Made by a program: the position numbers and the translations under genes. Positions 1-5,872 of a DNA stretch of 5,872 bases are shown piece by piece. Source of the DNA: Saprospiraceae bacterium. Lineage in GTDB: Bacteria; Bacteroidota; Bacteroidia; Chitinophagales; Saprospiraceae. Location: NCBI GenBank assembly GCA_023300255.1, contig JALZWC010000773.1:1-5872 (forward strand), given 5' to 3'. Each line of letters opens with the position of its first letter. Position 1 is the stretch's first letter. The notes beneath the pieces are model-generated. The model worked only from the letters and a program-made list of their open reading frames with translations. It was not told where the DNA came from and ran no database searches.

Positions 1-23
1 AAAATAAAAATCTAAAAATTAGC

Positions 24-2177
24 ATGAAAAAAATATTGTTCTTTTTATTATTCGGTGTACTCTTTTCTCAATGTACGCCGAAAATATCAGATGCAGTTGG
101 TGGTGCCAAAGACACAGTCAAGGATGCGGTAGAAGATGCTGCAACAGCTGCCATTAATCAAGAAACATTTAGACACTCGGCTCCGACCCCTGGTCCTGCA
201 CCTGTGATAAAAGTAAAAGATGCTGCCAATTTCACTTTAGCAAATGGTCTAAAAATAATTGTATCAGAGAATAACAAACTACCCGTTGTCTCCTTCCAAG
301 TATTTGTAGATGTTCCTCCTTTAGCGGAGGGCGACCAAGCAGGTGCAGCTAGTATTGCAGGTGATTTACTAAGTAGAGGAACGACCACTAAAAAGAAAGC
401 AGAGATTGATGAAGCAGTAGATTTTATAGGCGCTGATTTTTCTTCTTATTCTAGTGGCATTTATGCTTCTTCTTTAAAGAAGCATACAGAAACGTTGATG
501 GCATTGGCAGCTGATGTTTTATTAAATCCTGCTTTTCCAAGAGAGGAATTTGAAAAAATTAAAACGCAGACTTTATCTGGTTTAGCCTCCAATAAAGATG
601 ACCCGAACGCGATTGCTTCTAATGTAGCTAGTGTTTTAAACTATGGCAAAGATCATCCTTATGGGGAAGTTGTAACAGAAGAAACAGTTGGTAATATTAC
701 CCTACAAAGTGCTAAAAACTATTACAATACTTACATGAAGCCGAACATCGGTTATGTAATTATTGTAGGAGATATATCTGCTGCAGAAGCTAAACCTTTA
801 GCAGAAAAATATTTTGGCGGATGGGGTAAAGGTACTGTAACAAAGAAGGAATATGCAATGCCTAAAGCACCTGCTAAAACGCAGGTAGACTTTGTAAGTA
901 AGTCAGGTGCAGTACAGTCGGTTATCAATGTAACTTATCCCGTAGATTTAAAGCCTGGAACAGATGATGTGATTCAAGGAAGGGTTTTGAATACCATTAT
1001 CGGTGGATATTTTGGTAGTCGATTAATGCAAAATTTAAGAGAAGATAAAGCTTATACTTATGGAGCTAGATCCAGTCTTTCTTATGATCCTTATGTAGGC
1101 GTTTTCAAAGCTAATGCTTCGGTAAGAAATGACGTAACGCAAGGGTCTATTCAAGAATTCTTAAACGAGATGAATAGGCTTAGAACAGAAAAAGTATCAG
1201 AGAAGGAACTAACTTCCGTTAAAAATTTTATCACTGGTAGCTTTGCTCGATCGCTAGAAGATGGTCAAACAGTTGCTCGTTTCGCAAGAAATATTGCTAG
1301 ATATAATTTGCCTGCAGATTACTATGCGACTTATTTAGAAAAGCTAAATGCTGTTACAGCTGATGATATTATGGCGATGGCTCAGAAGTATTTGAAGCCA
1401 AATAATGCGCATATACTAGTAGTCGGTAATAAAGGCGAAGTAGCAGAAACTTTAAGCGAATTTGGAGAAATTAATTATTATGATACGAATGGTAATAAAT
1501 TAATTGTAGAAGAAAGTACTGCCGCAGCGAATATGACCGCTAATATGGTTATTGATAAATACTTATCTGCTATTGGCGGAAAAGAAAAGTTAATGGCGGT
1601 GAAAGACCTTAGTATGACAATGGGTGCAGAGATGATGGGACAACCATTAGAAATGACCCTTATACAAAAAGCGCCTAATAAGGTGATGACAAAGTTAACG
1701 TCTCAAGGTATGACTATGCAAGAGAGCGTCTTTGATGGAACGAAAGGAAAGCAAGGTCAAATGGGTCAGTCTGCTATGATGTCTCCAAAAGATATTGCTA
1801 GAGTAAAAAAACAAGCAACCCTATTTCCTGAAATGAAAATGGAAGAAATGGGTAGTACTGCTAAATTAGTCGGTACGGAACAATTGGATGGAAAAAATGC
1901 TTATGTGGTAGAAATAACAGATGCAGAAGGGAAAAAAACTACTAATTTCTTCGATACAAAAAGCTTCTTAAAACTTAGAGAAATCAATGTTATAGAAGCT
2001 GGCGATCAGACGATGACCTTAACAAAGGACATGTCAGATTACAAAGCCGTAGATGGTGTTTTATTTCCACATACTAACACTACTAGTGGTCCTACGCTAC
2101 CTGCTCCATTGGTTATGACCGTTAAAGAAATTAAAATAAATTCTGGCGTTGCAGATAGTGTATTTAGTGTAGAGTAA
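24..2177 (+). CDS. Exported M16-family (insulinase-like) protein lacking HxxEH, fused to a C-terminal LolA-like domain
   Basis: The 717-residue protein begins with a signal peptide (KK, then a hydrophobic stretch to about residue 15). Cys17 may be lipidated, but the preceding LFSQ is a poor lipobox. An Ala/Asp/Lys-rich linker (about 20-50) leads into an M16 N-terminal domain (about 69-270) and an M16 C-terminal domain (about 283-470). Where active M16 enzymes have HxxEH just before the conserved Gly-Thr, this protein reads S110-I-A-G113-D114 before G119-T120, so the zinc site is gone. The LRE...Y motif of the C-terminal domain is present (R339, Y344). In two-subunit M16B proteases one subunit carries zinc and the other the Arg/Tyr pair; this looks like the latter, acting in the periplasm or at the outer membrane. 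Residues about 505-717 start YLSAIGGKEKL and resemble LolA/outer-membrane lipoprotein-sorting domains. I infer a catalytic M16 partner upstream, since only 23 A-rich bases precede the ATG. Substrate unknown. Confidence 0.88.
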   Translation: MKKILFFLLFGVLFSQCTPKISDAVGGAKDTVKDAVEDAATAAINQETFRHSAPTPGPAPVIKVKDAANFTLANGLKIIVSENNKLPVVSFQVFVDVPPLAEGDQAGAASIAGDLLSRGTTTKKKAEIDEAVDFIGADFSSYSSGIYASSLKKHTETLMALAADVLLNPAFPREEFEKIKTQTLSGLASNKDDPNAIASNVASVLNYGKDHPYGEVVTEETVGNITLQSAKNYYNTYMKPNIGYVIIVGDISAAEAKPLAEKYFGGWGKGTVTKKEYAMPKAPAKTQVDFVSKSGAVQSVINVTYPVDLKPGTDDVIQGRVLNTIIGGYFGSRLMQNLREDKAYTYGARSSLSYDPYVGVFKANASVRNDVTQGSIQEFLNEMNRLRTEKVSEKELTSVKNFITGSFARSLEDGQTVARFARNIARYNLPADYYATYLEKLNAVTADDIMAMAQKYLKPNNAHILVVGNKGEVAETLSEFGEINYYDTNGNKLIVEESTAAANMTANMVIDKYLSAIGGKEKLMAVKDLSMTMGAEMMGQPLEMTLIQKAPNKVMTKLTSQGMTMQESVFDGTKGKQGQMGQSAMMSPKDIARVKKQATLFPEMKMEEMGSTAKLVGTEQLDGKNAYVVEITDAEGKKTTNFFDTKSFLKLREINVIEAGDQTMTLTKDMSDYKAVDGVLFPHTNTTSGPTLPAPLVMTVKEIKINSGVADSVFSVE

Positions 2178-2188
2178 AATTTTTAGAA

Positions 2189-2232
2189 GTCAGCTGTCAG
2201 ATCGTCAACTGCGTTTGACTGTCAGGTGTCAG
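2189..2232. repeat. Pair of 12-bp direct repeats around a small dyad
   Basis: GTCAGCTGTCAG (2189-2200) and GTCAGGTGTCAG (2221-2232) differ at one base. Each is itself built of GTCAG units. Between them GTCAA (2204-2208) and TTGAC (2215-2219) form a 5-bp stem with a 6-nt loop. The block lies between the M16 stop codon and its terminator. It could be a degenerate intergenic repeat element of the host genome; its role is unknown. Confidence 0.5.
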
Positions 2233-2260
2233 ACTTATGATGTTGACACTATTCTTTAAG

Positions 2261-2294
2261 GAGCGGATGATCTAAGATCATCCGCTCTTTTTTT
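2261..2294 (+). terminator. Strong intrinsic terminator of the M16 gene
   Basis: GAGCGGATGATCT (2261-2273) and AGATCATCCGCTC (2275-2287) are perfect 13-base complementary arms separated by one base; in RNA the innermost pairs open to form the loop. Seven T residues follow (2288-2294), then A and three more T. The hairpin starts 84 bases after the M16 stop codon. GC-rich outer pairs plus a U tract are the classic rho-independent signal. On the opposite strand only a weak T tract follows, so it works mainly on the + strand. Confidence 0.92.
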
Positions 2295-2625
2295 ATTTCC
2301 CTACTTACCATAATTAGTAATAAATCAACCGATATATGTCTAATTGAAACTTATCTTCCTATTACTAAAGAATCTAAATCTCAACTAGCCAAACTTATGT
2401 TAATCGAACCAATTTCAAACTAGCAGCCTATTAATATTAACGGAAAATCGCGCCCTACCCTCTCAAAAGTTAATTTTCTCTTAAACAGGCATACCCCATA
2501 GGGTAGTCCTACTCTTTTCGTAGTCATATCTGCAAAGGGTGCTCTTTTTATCAATTCCAATAAAGACTTACTACCTGAAGCCGATAAAAGGAATCCCTAA
2601 TTCATTCATTAAAAAATTTTTAGCT
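2295..2625. other. Intergenic region with no recognisable gene
   Basis: About 330 AT-rich bases separate the M16 terminator from the next start codon. I see no convincing ORF on either strand and no tRNA-like fold. The Bacteroidota -7 element TAnnTTTG is absent; the nearest match is TAATTTTC around 2471, without a TTG at the right distance. The only structured element is a small hairpin, TACCC/GGGTA with loop CATA (2492-2505). The reading frame of the downstream gene stays open back to a GTG at 2539, but that stretch looks non-coding. The promoter of the downstream gene must lie here but cannot be placed. Confidence 0.6.
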
Positions 2626-3297
2626 ATGAAAGATCAAATCATGTTAAAATCATTCCTATCCGTAGTATTGTTATTTATCGGCATAGCTACGAGTAACGCG
2701 GCTTCGTATCCGCCTTCTGAAAATTGGACCTTCTTAGGTACCAAGAACATTGGTCATTACTTAGATAAGGATGTCATTTATGTTCGTTCTTCTAGAGACC
2801 TATATACTTCTATTGAAGTGCGTACCGATCGACCGAATGTTAATTTACACAAATGTGTTATTTATTTTAGAGATGGTAGTAAGCAAAAAGTCAATTTAAA
2901 GCAAGATCGACGGGGCGGAGAAGCTCATTCCATTGAGTTATATGGTGGAGCTAGAGCTATTGATAAAATAGAAATTCTTGGTAGTAGAGACTACGGTAAG
3001 GTTTTCCGAGTATTCGATAAAGGTACGGTAGAAATTTGGGGTAAATTGGCTAGAAATCAATCTTCTTACTACAATAATCAGTATGACAACTACAGCAATT
3101 ATGATTATAGTAGAGAGGATTACTCTGATAACCGAGAACAAGCCCGACGAGCACAGGAGCGAGCGCAGCGAGATAGAGAACGAGCACAGCGGGATAGAGA
3201 AAGAATACAGCGAGATAGGGAACGAGCACGACGAGATAGAGATAGAGACAGAGATAGAAGAGGTGGTGGCGTTTGTCCCCCAAGAGGTGGTTGGTAA
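2626..3297 (+). CDS. Secreted DUF2541-like domain protein with Arg/Asp/Glu heptad-repeat tail
   Basis: I place the start at the ATG at 2626 (223 residues). It gives MKDQIMLKSFLS followed by a hydrophobic core and a likely signal-peptidase I site after ATSNA. The ATG at 2641 (218 residues) fits almost as well. The frame is open back to a GTG at 2539, but those codons would put an unlikely extension before the signal peptide. The mature N-terminal part (about 110 residues) runs from WTFLG through DVIYV, a CVIYFRDGS strand, GGEAHSIELYGG, RAIDKIEI and VEIWGK. This order of motifs resembles DUF2541-type beta-sandwich domains of unknown function. A Tyr/Asn/Asp-rich linker follows, then four heptads of the form RAQRDRE, an RD run and the terminal GGGVCPPRGGW. 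The protein should be periplasmic or surface-exposed with a very charged, probably helical or disordered tail. It appears monocistronic: the gene upstream is terminated and the one downstream converges. Function not known. Confidence 0.8.
   Translation: MKDQIMLKSFLSVVLLFIGIATSNAASYPPSENWTFLGTKNIGHYLDKDVIYVRSSRDLYTSIEVRTDRPNVNLHKCVIYFRDGSKQKVNLKQDRRGGEAHSIELYGGARAIDKIEILGSRDYGKVFRVFDKGTVEIWGKLARNQSSYYNNQYDNYSNYDYSREDYSDNREQARRAQERAQRDRERAQRDRERIQRDRERARRDRDRDRDRRGGGVCPPRGGW
3160..3243 (+). repeat. 21-bp tandem repeat (four copies) encoding RAQRDRE heptads
   Basis: Four in-frame 21-bp units start at 3160, 3181, 3202 and 3223 and encode RAQRDRE, RAQRDRE, RIQRDRE and RARRDRD. A partial unit (RRAQE, from 3145) precedes them and a degenerate RDRDRR run follows. 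Units differ at a few positions but share a core like CAGCGAGATAGAGAA. Because the unit is a multiple of three, copy-number changes would alter tail length without breaking the frame. Confidence 0.85.
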
Positions 3298-3338
3298 TTA
3301 AAAATTGCCTAGTCCACTTTTGATACTGTTAATTGAAC

Positions 3339-3356
3339 AATCTCTGAACAGAGATT
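3339..3356. other. Short perfect hairpin upstream of the bidirectional terminator
   Basis: AATCTCTG (3339-3346) and CAGAGATT (3349-3356) are perfect 8-base complements around AA. The site lies 41 bases after the stop codon of the secreted protein and is not followed by a T tract, so it is not itself a good terminator. It might stabilise the mRNA 3' end or be a protein-binding palindrome; nothing here decides. Confidence 0.4.
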
Positions 3357-3373
3357 AGCACTTCCTTAAAATA

Positions 3374-3445
3374 GAAAAAGGGTGTAGAAAGTAGAGATAT
3401 TATTATAAAAAATATCTCTGCTCTTTACACCCTTTTCTTTTTCTT
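3374..3445. terminator. Bidirectional terminator between convergent genes
   Basis: AAAAGGGTGTA (3376-3386) pairs with 3426-3436, and AGAGATATT (3393-3401) pairs with 3411-3419. The six bases between these blocks pair too, with two G-T wobbles and one A-C mismatch, so the stem is about 26 bp with a 9-nt loop. A T-rich tract follows on the + strand (3433-3445) and the complementary A-rich tract (3368-3379) gives a T tract on the minus strand. It sits between the + strand secreted-protein gene and the minus-strand STAS gene and should end transcription from both. Confidence 0.88.
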
Positions 3446-3479
3446 AATACTTAGGTTTAGGCTTACTTAGATCCATTCT

Positions 3480-3833
3480 CTAAACAAACATCGCCTCTTC
3501 TTCCAGTTCTAACACAGCATCATCAGCAGAAGTCATCATCTCGAATACAGACGTTAACTTCGTTACATCCAATAACCGTTGCACGTAATCAGATACATTC
3601 ATCAAAAATAACTGACCCTTTGCTTTTTGAACCCGCGATAATAAAGATAATAAGAAATTGATTCCAACACTATTAATAATTTTCACTTCTGCTAAATCAA
3701 TTACAAATTGATTGATGCCATTATTAATACGTTGTTGTAAATCTCTTAGCAAGTTTCTATTTTCCCATTCATCTAGAATAGAGGTAAGGGATAAAACTTG
3801 CAGGTTGGGGGAAACGCAGTAGTGGTCGTTCAT
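3480..3833 (-). CDS. STAS-domain protein, anti-sigma-factor-antagonist type
   Basis: The protein has 117 residues and is essentially one STAS domain, the usual size for SpoIIAA/RsbV-like proteins. The core reads FVIDLAEVKIINSVGINFL (43-61), matching the family pattern of a beta strand ending in D-S-S/T-G-L followed by a helix. Here the motif is N54-S55-V56-G57: one serine is kept, while the preceding Asp is Asn. A second strand GQLFLMNV and the ending LDVTKLTSVFEM...SADDAVLEL also fit the fold. Family members switch partner proteins (anti-sigma factors/kinases) according to phosphorylation of the motif serine; whether S55 is a target is inference. No membrane segment or signal peptide is seen, so it is cytoplasmic. 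No kinase, phosphatase or sigma factor gene lies next to it. The ATG at 3833 has no clear Shine-Dalgarno, and a good promoter lies upstream. Confidence 0.88.
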   Translation of the reverse strand: MNDHYCVSPNLQVLSLTSILDEWENRNLLRDLQQRINNGINQFVIDLAEVKIINSVGINFLLSLLSRVQKAKGQLFLMNVSDYVQRLLDVTKLTSVFEMMTSADDAVLELEEEAMFV

Positions 3834-3885
3834 GGATTATCGGTTTTCTAATTATAAAATTTTGGATATACTTGTTGTTCTGCTG

Positions 3886-3917
3886 CAAATATAAAAATCA
3901 TAACATACATATCAAAA
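3886..3917 (-). promoter_or_regulatory. Bacteroidota-type promoter for the STAS gene
   Basis: Read on the minus strand, TTTTG (3917-3913) is followed by a 19-bp spacer and then TATATTTG (3893-3886). This matches the Bacteroidota vegetative consensus of a TTG-type -33 box and TAnnTTTG -7 box at normal spacing. Transcription would start near 3879-3880, giving a leader of about 45 nt before the ATG at 3833. It implies the STAS gene can be expressed independently of the lysA-WD40 unit upstream. Confidence 0.75.
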
Positions 3918-4013
3918 TTTTTACACTTTAAATATCAGTGAGAATGGATTTTTTTTACGTATAGTGTGACAGGGCTTGATTGAAGTTGATTTTAAAAGAA
4001 GAAATAATTTCTA

Positions 4014-4925
4014 TTATTCAATAGACCATAAAATAATTGACCGATCGTCACTACAGGATATTAAACAGTTGTTATAGGTAGACCAATGCAAATGATTGAC
4101 AGAATTTAAATGCCCACCATACCGTGTGGTATCTAGTACTTTTAATAATTGAAAAGTAGTGGCATCCCATACCTTGATCGTCTTATCACGGCTAGCTGTT
4201 GCAAATAGGGAACCATCTGGATGGTATACTAAGTGATTGATCGTATACCAGTGCGCAGGTTGTTTATTGATCTCTGTAAAAGAATCTTCTATACTTCTAA
4301 TTCTTAAGTGAGCATCTCTACCACCACTTATTAAGTATTTATTATCAGGACTATATTGGAGCGTAAAGACCGAGTTATCATGTGCTGCTTCGATCGTATT
4401 TTTTAGGTTTAAGGTAGTCGCATCTAATAGATAAATGTTCTGATCACTTGCGCCAACCGCAATCTCATTTCTTTCCGCCGAATACGCCATACACCGCAAG
4501 CTTTTATTACTCAAATGTATGCTCTCAATCGAGCTAGTGGCCTTAATGTCCCAGCGAGTCAATAATCCCTCGCCACCTGCTGTAAATACCGATTCGTCCA
4601 CCTGCTCTATTGCAAAAACGCCATTTTTGTGATGTGAAATATTTTTTGTATTATCTGGTTCATTTAAATTAATCCAGTGTAAACCGCCCTCCATATTTCC
4701 TGCAAGGATCAGTTCATGGCCAGATAAGTAGCACAAAGAAAAAATTTGTTTATCTACTTTGGAAATCAACCTTCCCATATCAGGGGCCTTTAAATCCCAG
4801 ACGACGACCCACCCATCTCCTGCACCAGATAAAAAGAGATTGGCTTCTTTAAATCCAACTACTTTAAAAATGGATGCGTCATGTCCTGTTAATTGTGATA
4901 ATTTTTCGATTTTCAAGTTTCTCAC
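4014..4925 (-). CDS. Seven-blade WD40 beta-propeller protein, translationally coupled to lysA
   Basis: The 303-residue protein consists almost wholly of seven WD40 repeats. Blades end near VVWDLK (41-46), LHWINL (82-87), TRWDIK (123-128), YLLDAT (165-170), RIRSIE (208-213), KVWDAT (251-256) and ILWSIE (298-303). Several blades carry the GH/AH-type dipeptide (for example GH 14-15, AH 171-172, AH 224-225, GH 271-272). The first blade starts at about residue 9, so the propeller fills the chain with no extra domain. There is no signal peptide or membrane segment, so it is probably a cytoplasmic protein-binding scaffold. The start is GTG at 4925; the next Met (residue 50) would remove blade 1. The GTG overlaps the lysA stop as GTGA, which indicates translational coupling. 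The last 180 bases before the STAS gene hold no clear terminator for it. Its partner is unknown; a link to lysine or cell-wall metabolism is suggested only by the operon. Confidence 0.9.
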   Translation of the reverse strand: MRNLKIEKLSQLTGHDASIFKVVGFKEANLFLSGAGDGWVVVWDLKAPDMGRLISKVDKQIFSLCYLSGHELILAGNMEGGLHWINLNEPDNTKNISHHKNGVFAIEQVDESVFTAGGEGLLTRWDIKATSSIESIHLSNKSLRCMAYSAERNEIAVGASDQNIYLLDATTLNLKNTIEAAHDNSVFTLQYSPDNKYLISGGRDAHLRIRSIEDSFTEINKQPAHWYTINHLVYHPDGSLFATASRDKTIKVWDATTFQLLKVLDTTRYGGHLNSVNHLHWSTYNNCLISCSDDRSIILWSIE

Positions 4926-5872
4926 ACCATTTCTTTTGCTAAGACATCTACTTGTGTCTGTGTTCGTAACAAATCATCCATTGTCTCTCGCTTCCTTACC
5001 AAGTAGTCTTTCCCATTATATATCATCACCTCCGCAGGTCTAAAACGAGAATTATAATTATTGGACATGGAATAGCAATAAGCTCCTGCGTTATGAATCG
5101 CCAAAATATCTCCTGTTTTTGCAGAAGTAAGCATTCTGTCTGTCCCTAAAGTATCTGTTTCGCAGATATACCCTACAACAGAATATTTTTCCTTTTCTCC
5201 ATTTGGATTAGACAAATTTGTTATTTGATGATAAGCATCATAAAACATAGGCCGAATGATATGATTCTGACCAGAGTCTACCCCTAAGAAAACTTTTGTT
5301 GGTGCTGTTTTTACTACATTCACAGGAACTAAGAAATAACCTGACTCACTCACTAGAAATTTACCCGGTTCAAAATGTAGACTAAGTGTTCGTCCGTAAA
5401 CTTCACAAAACTGATTGAAACGTTCAGAGAATTTTGCACCGAAATCCTCAATATCTGTTTCTTTATCTCCTACTTGGTACGGTACTTTAAAACCAGAACC
5501 AAAATTAAGATAAGTCAAATCTGGAAACTCCATTGCCAAAGTCATCAATACCTCCGTTGCTTCCAAAAATGCTTCAATATTATAAATATCAGATCCAGTA
5601 TGAATATGTAAGCCCTCTATCTTCAAGCCTGTTCGCTTGACTACTTCTAATATCTGTGGACTTTGGGTATGAGAAATCCCAAATTTAGATTCAATATGTC
5701 CGACAGAAATTTTTTCATTTCCTCCCGCCATTACATGCGGATTGATTCTAATACAAAGCGGGGCATCGATATTCATGCTCCCTAGTTGCTCTAATAGCGG
5801 AATATTATCTGCATTAATATGCACCCCAATTGCGATTGCTTCTTGGATTTCTTGAATAGAAACACCACTTGG
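4922..5872 (-). CDS. lysA: Diaminopimelate decarboxylase, 5' end outside the window
   Basis: LysA is a PLP enzyme of fold type III that decarboxylates meso-diaminopimelate to L-lysine, the last step of the DAP pathway, in the cytoplasm. The 316 visible residues cover most of the roughly 400-residue enzyme. The frame is open to the right edge: upstream codons PSGVSIQEIQEAIAIG fit the family, so the GTG at 5824 is an internal Val and not a start. The PLP-binding lysine lies outside the window. Counted from the edge, visible motifs are LHIHTGSD (88-95), the glycine-rich NFGSGF (123-128), FEPGK (167-171), VDSGQNHIIRPMFYDAYH (198-215), CETD (237-240, catalytic Cys and Glu) and GAYCYSMSNNYN (263-274). 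The usual EPGR is EPGK here, while R207 and Y211 of the RPMFY motif are kept. It overlaps the WD40 gene by four bases and comes first in that operon. The promoter is not in view. Confidence 0.95.
   Translation of the reverse strand, partial: PSGVSIQEIQEAIAIGVHINADNIPLLEQLGSMNIDAPLCIRINPHVMAGGNEKISVGHIESKFGISHTQSPQILEVVKRTGLKIEGLHIHTGSDIYNIEAFLEATEVLMTLAMEFPDLTYLNFGSGFKVPYQVGDKETDIEDFGAKFSERFNQFCEVYGRTLSLHFEPGKFLVSESGYFLVPVNVVKTAPTKVFLGVDSGQNHIIRPMFYDAYHQITNLSNPNGEKEKYSVVGYICETDTLGTDRMLTSAKTGDILAIHNAGAYCYSMSNNYNSRFRPAEVMIYNGKDYLVRKRETMDDLLRTQTQVDVLAKEMV

Noticed and set aside
158..388. Minus-strand open frame of 76 codons inside the M16 gene
   Set aside because: It is antisense to a clearly conserved coding region and its product has no recognisable features.
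2492..2505. TACCC/GGGTA small hairpin as an operator or riboswitch part
   Set aside because: A 5-bp stem is expected by chance and nothing around it matches a known regulatory RNA.
2539..2625. N-terminal extension of the secreted protein from a GTG at 2539
   Set aside because: It would add 29 residues before a good signal peptide; the ATGs at 2626 and 2641 are better starts.
3160..3243. 21-bp tandem repeat as a CRISPR-like array
   Set aside because: The units are directly adjacent with no unique spacers and they are in frame with a protein heptad.
2938..3301. Three overlapping open frames (two minus, one plus) over the repeat part of the secreted-protein gene
   Set aside because: They arise from the repetitive, purine-rich DNA and give low-complexity products; the main frame has a signal peptide and a domain.
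3973..3992. TTGATT...TTGATT near the end of the WD40 gene as a terminator
   Set aside because: It is a short direct repeat and not an inverted one, and there is no hairpin with a T tract on the minus strand.
4759..5043. Plus-strand open frame of 94 codons across the WD40-lysA junction
   Set aside because: It lies antisense to two well-supported genes and its product resembles nothing.
5822..5824. GTG as start codon of lysA
   Set aside because: The frame stays open to the window edge with LysA-like residues upstream, and the enzyme's PLP-lysine region must lie further out.

Overview
The window looks like a piece of a low-GC Bacteroidota chromosome. The evidence is weak or absent Shine-Dalgarno sequences with A-rich leaders, one promoter that fits the Bacteroidota consensus (TTG, 19-bp spacer, TAnnTTTG), and a gene set typical of the phylum: an exported M16 homologue with a LolA-like tail and a cytoplasmic WD40 protein. 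A Saprospiria/Chitinophagia/Flavobacteriia-type organism is plausible, but the sequence does not settle the class.

Layout. At 24-2177 (+) is a large exported, possibly lipid-anchored, M16 peptidase-family protein. It lacks the zinc-binding HxxEH motif but keeps the Arg/Tyr motif of the C-terminal M16 domain, so it looks like the non-catalytic half of a two-subunit M16B protease. It is fused to a LolA/lipoprotein-sorting-like domain. A 12-bp direct-repeat pair (2189-2232) and a strong intrinsic terminator (2261-2294) close this unit. About 330 bp without a recognisable gene follow. At 2626-3297 (+) is a secreted protein with a DUF2541-like beta domain, a Tyr/Asn-rich linker and a tail of Arg/Asp/Glu heptads encoded by a 21-bp tandem repeat. 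A long near-perfect hairpin (3374-3445) lies between this gene and the convergent gene and should stop transcription from both sides.

On the minus strand, 3480-3833 encodes a stand-alone STAS-domain protein (anti-sigma-factor-antagonist type) with its own promoter at 3886-3917. Further right, lysA (diaminopimelate decarboxylase, 5' end outside the window) is followed by a complete seven-blade WD40 propeller gene at 4014-4925. The two overlap by four bases (GTGA), so they are probably co-transcribed and translationally coupled.

How the genes relate. Only lysA-WD40 is clearly an operon. The M16 gene probably follows a catalytic M16 partner just left of the window. The STAS and DUF2541-like genes appear to be independent units. 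Most of the window is ordinary. The points that most deserve a second look are the WD40 propeller coupled to lysA, the charged heptad-repeat tail on an exported domain, and the M16/LolA-like fusion. I found no clear new defence, mobile or CRISPR-like system.
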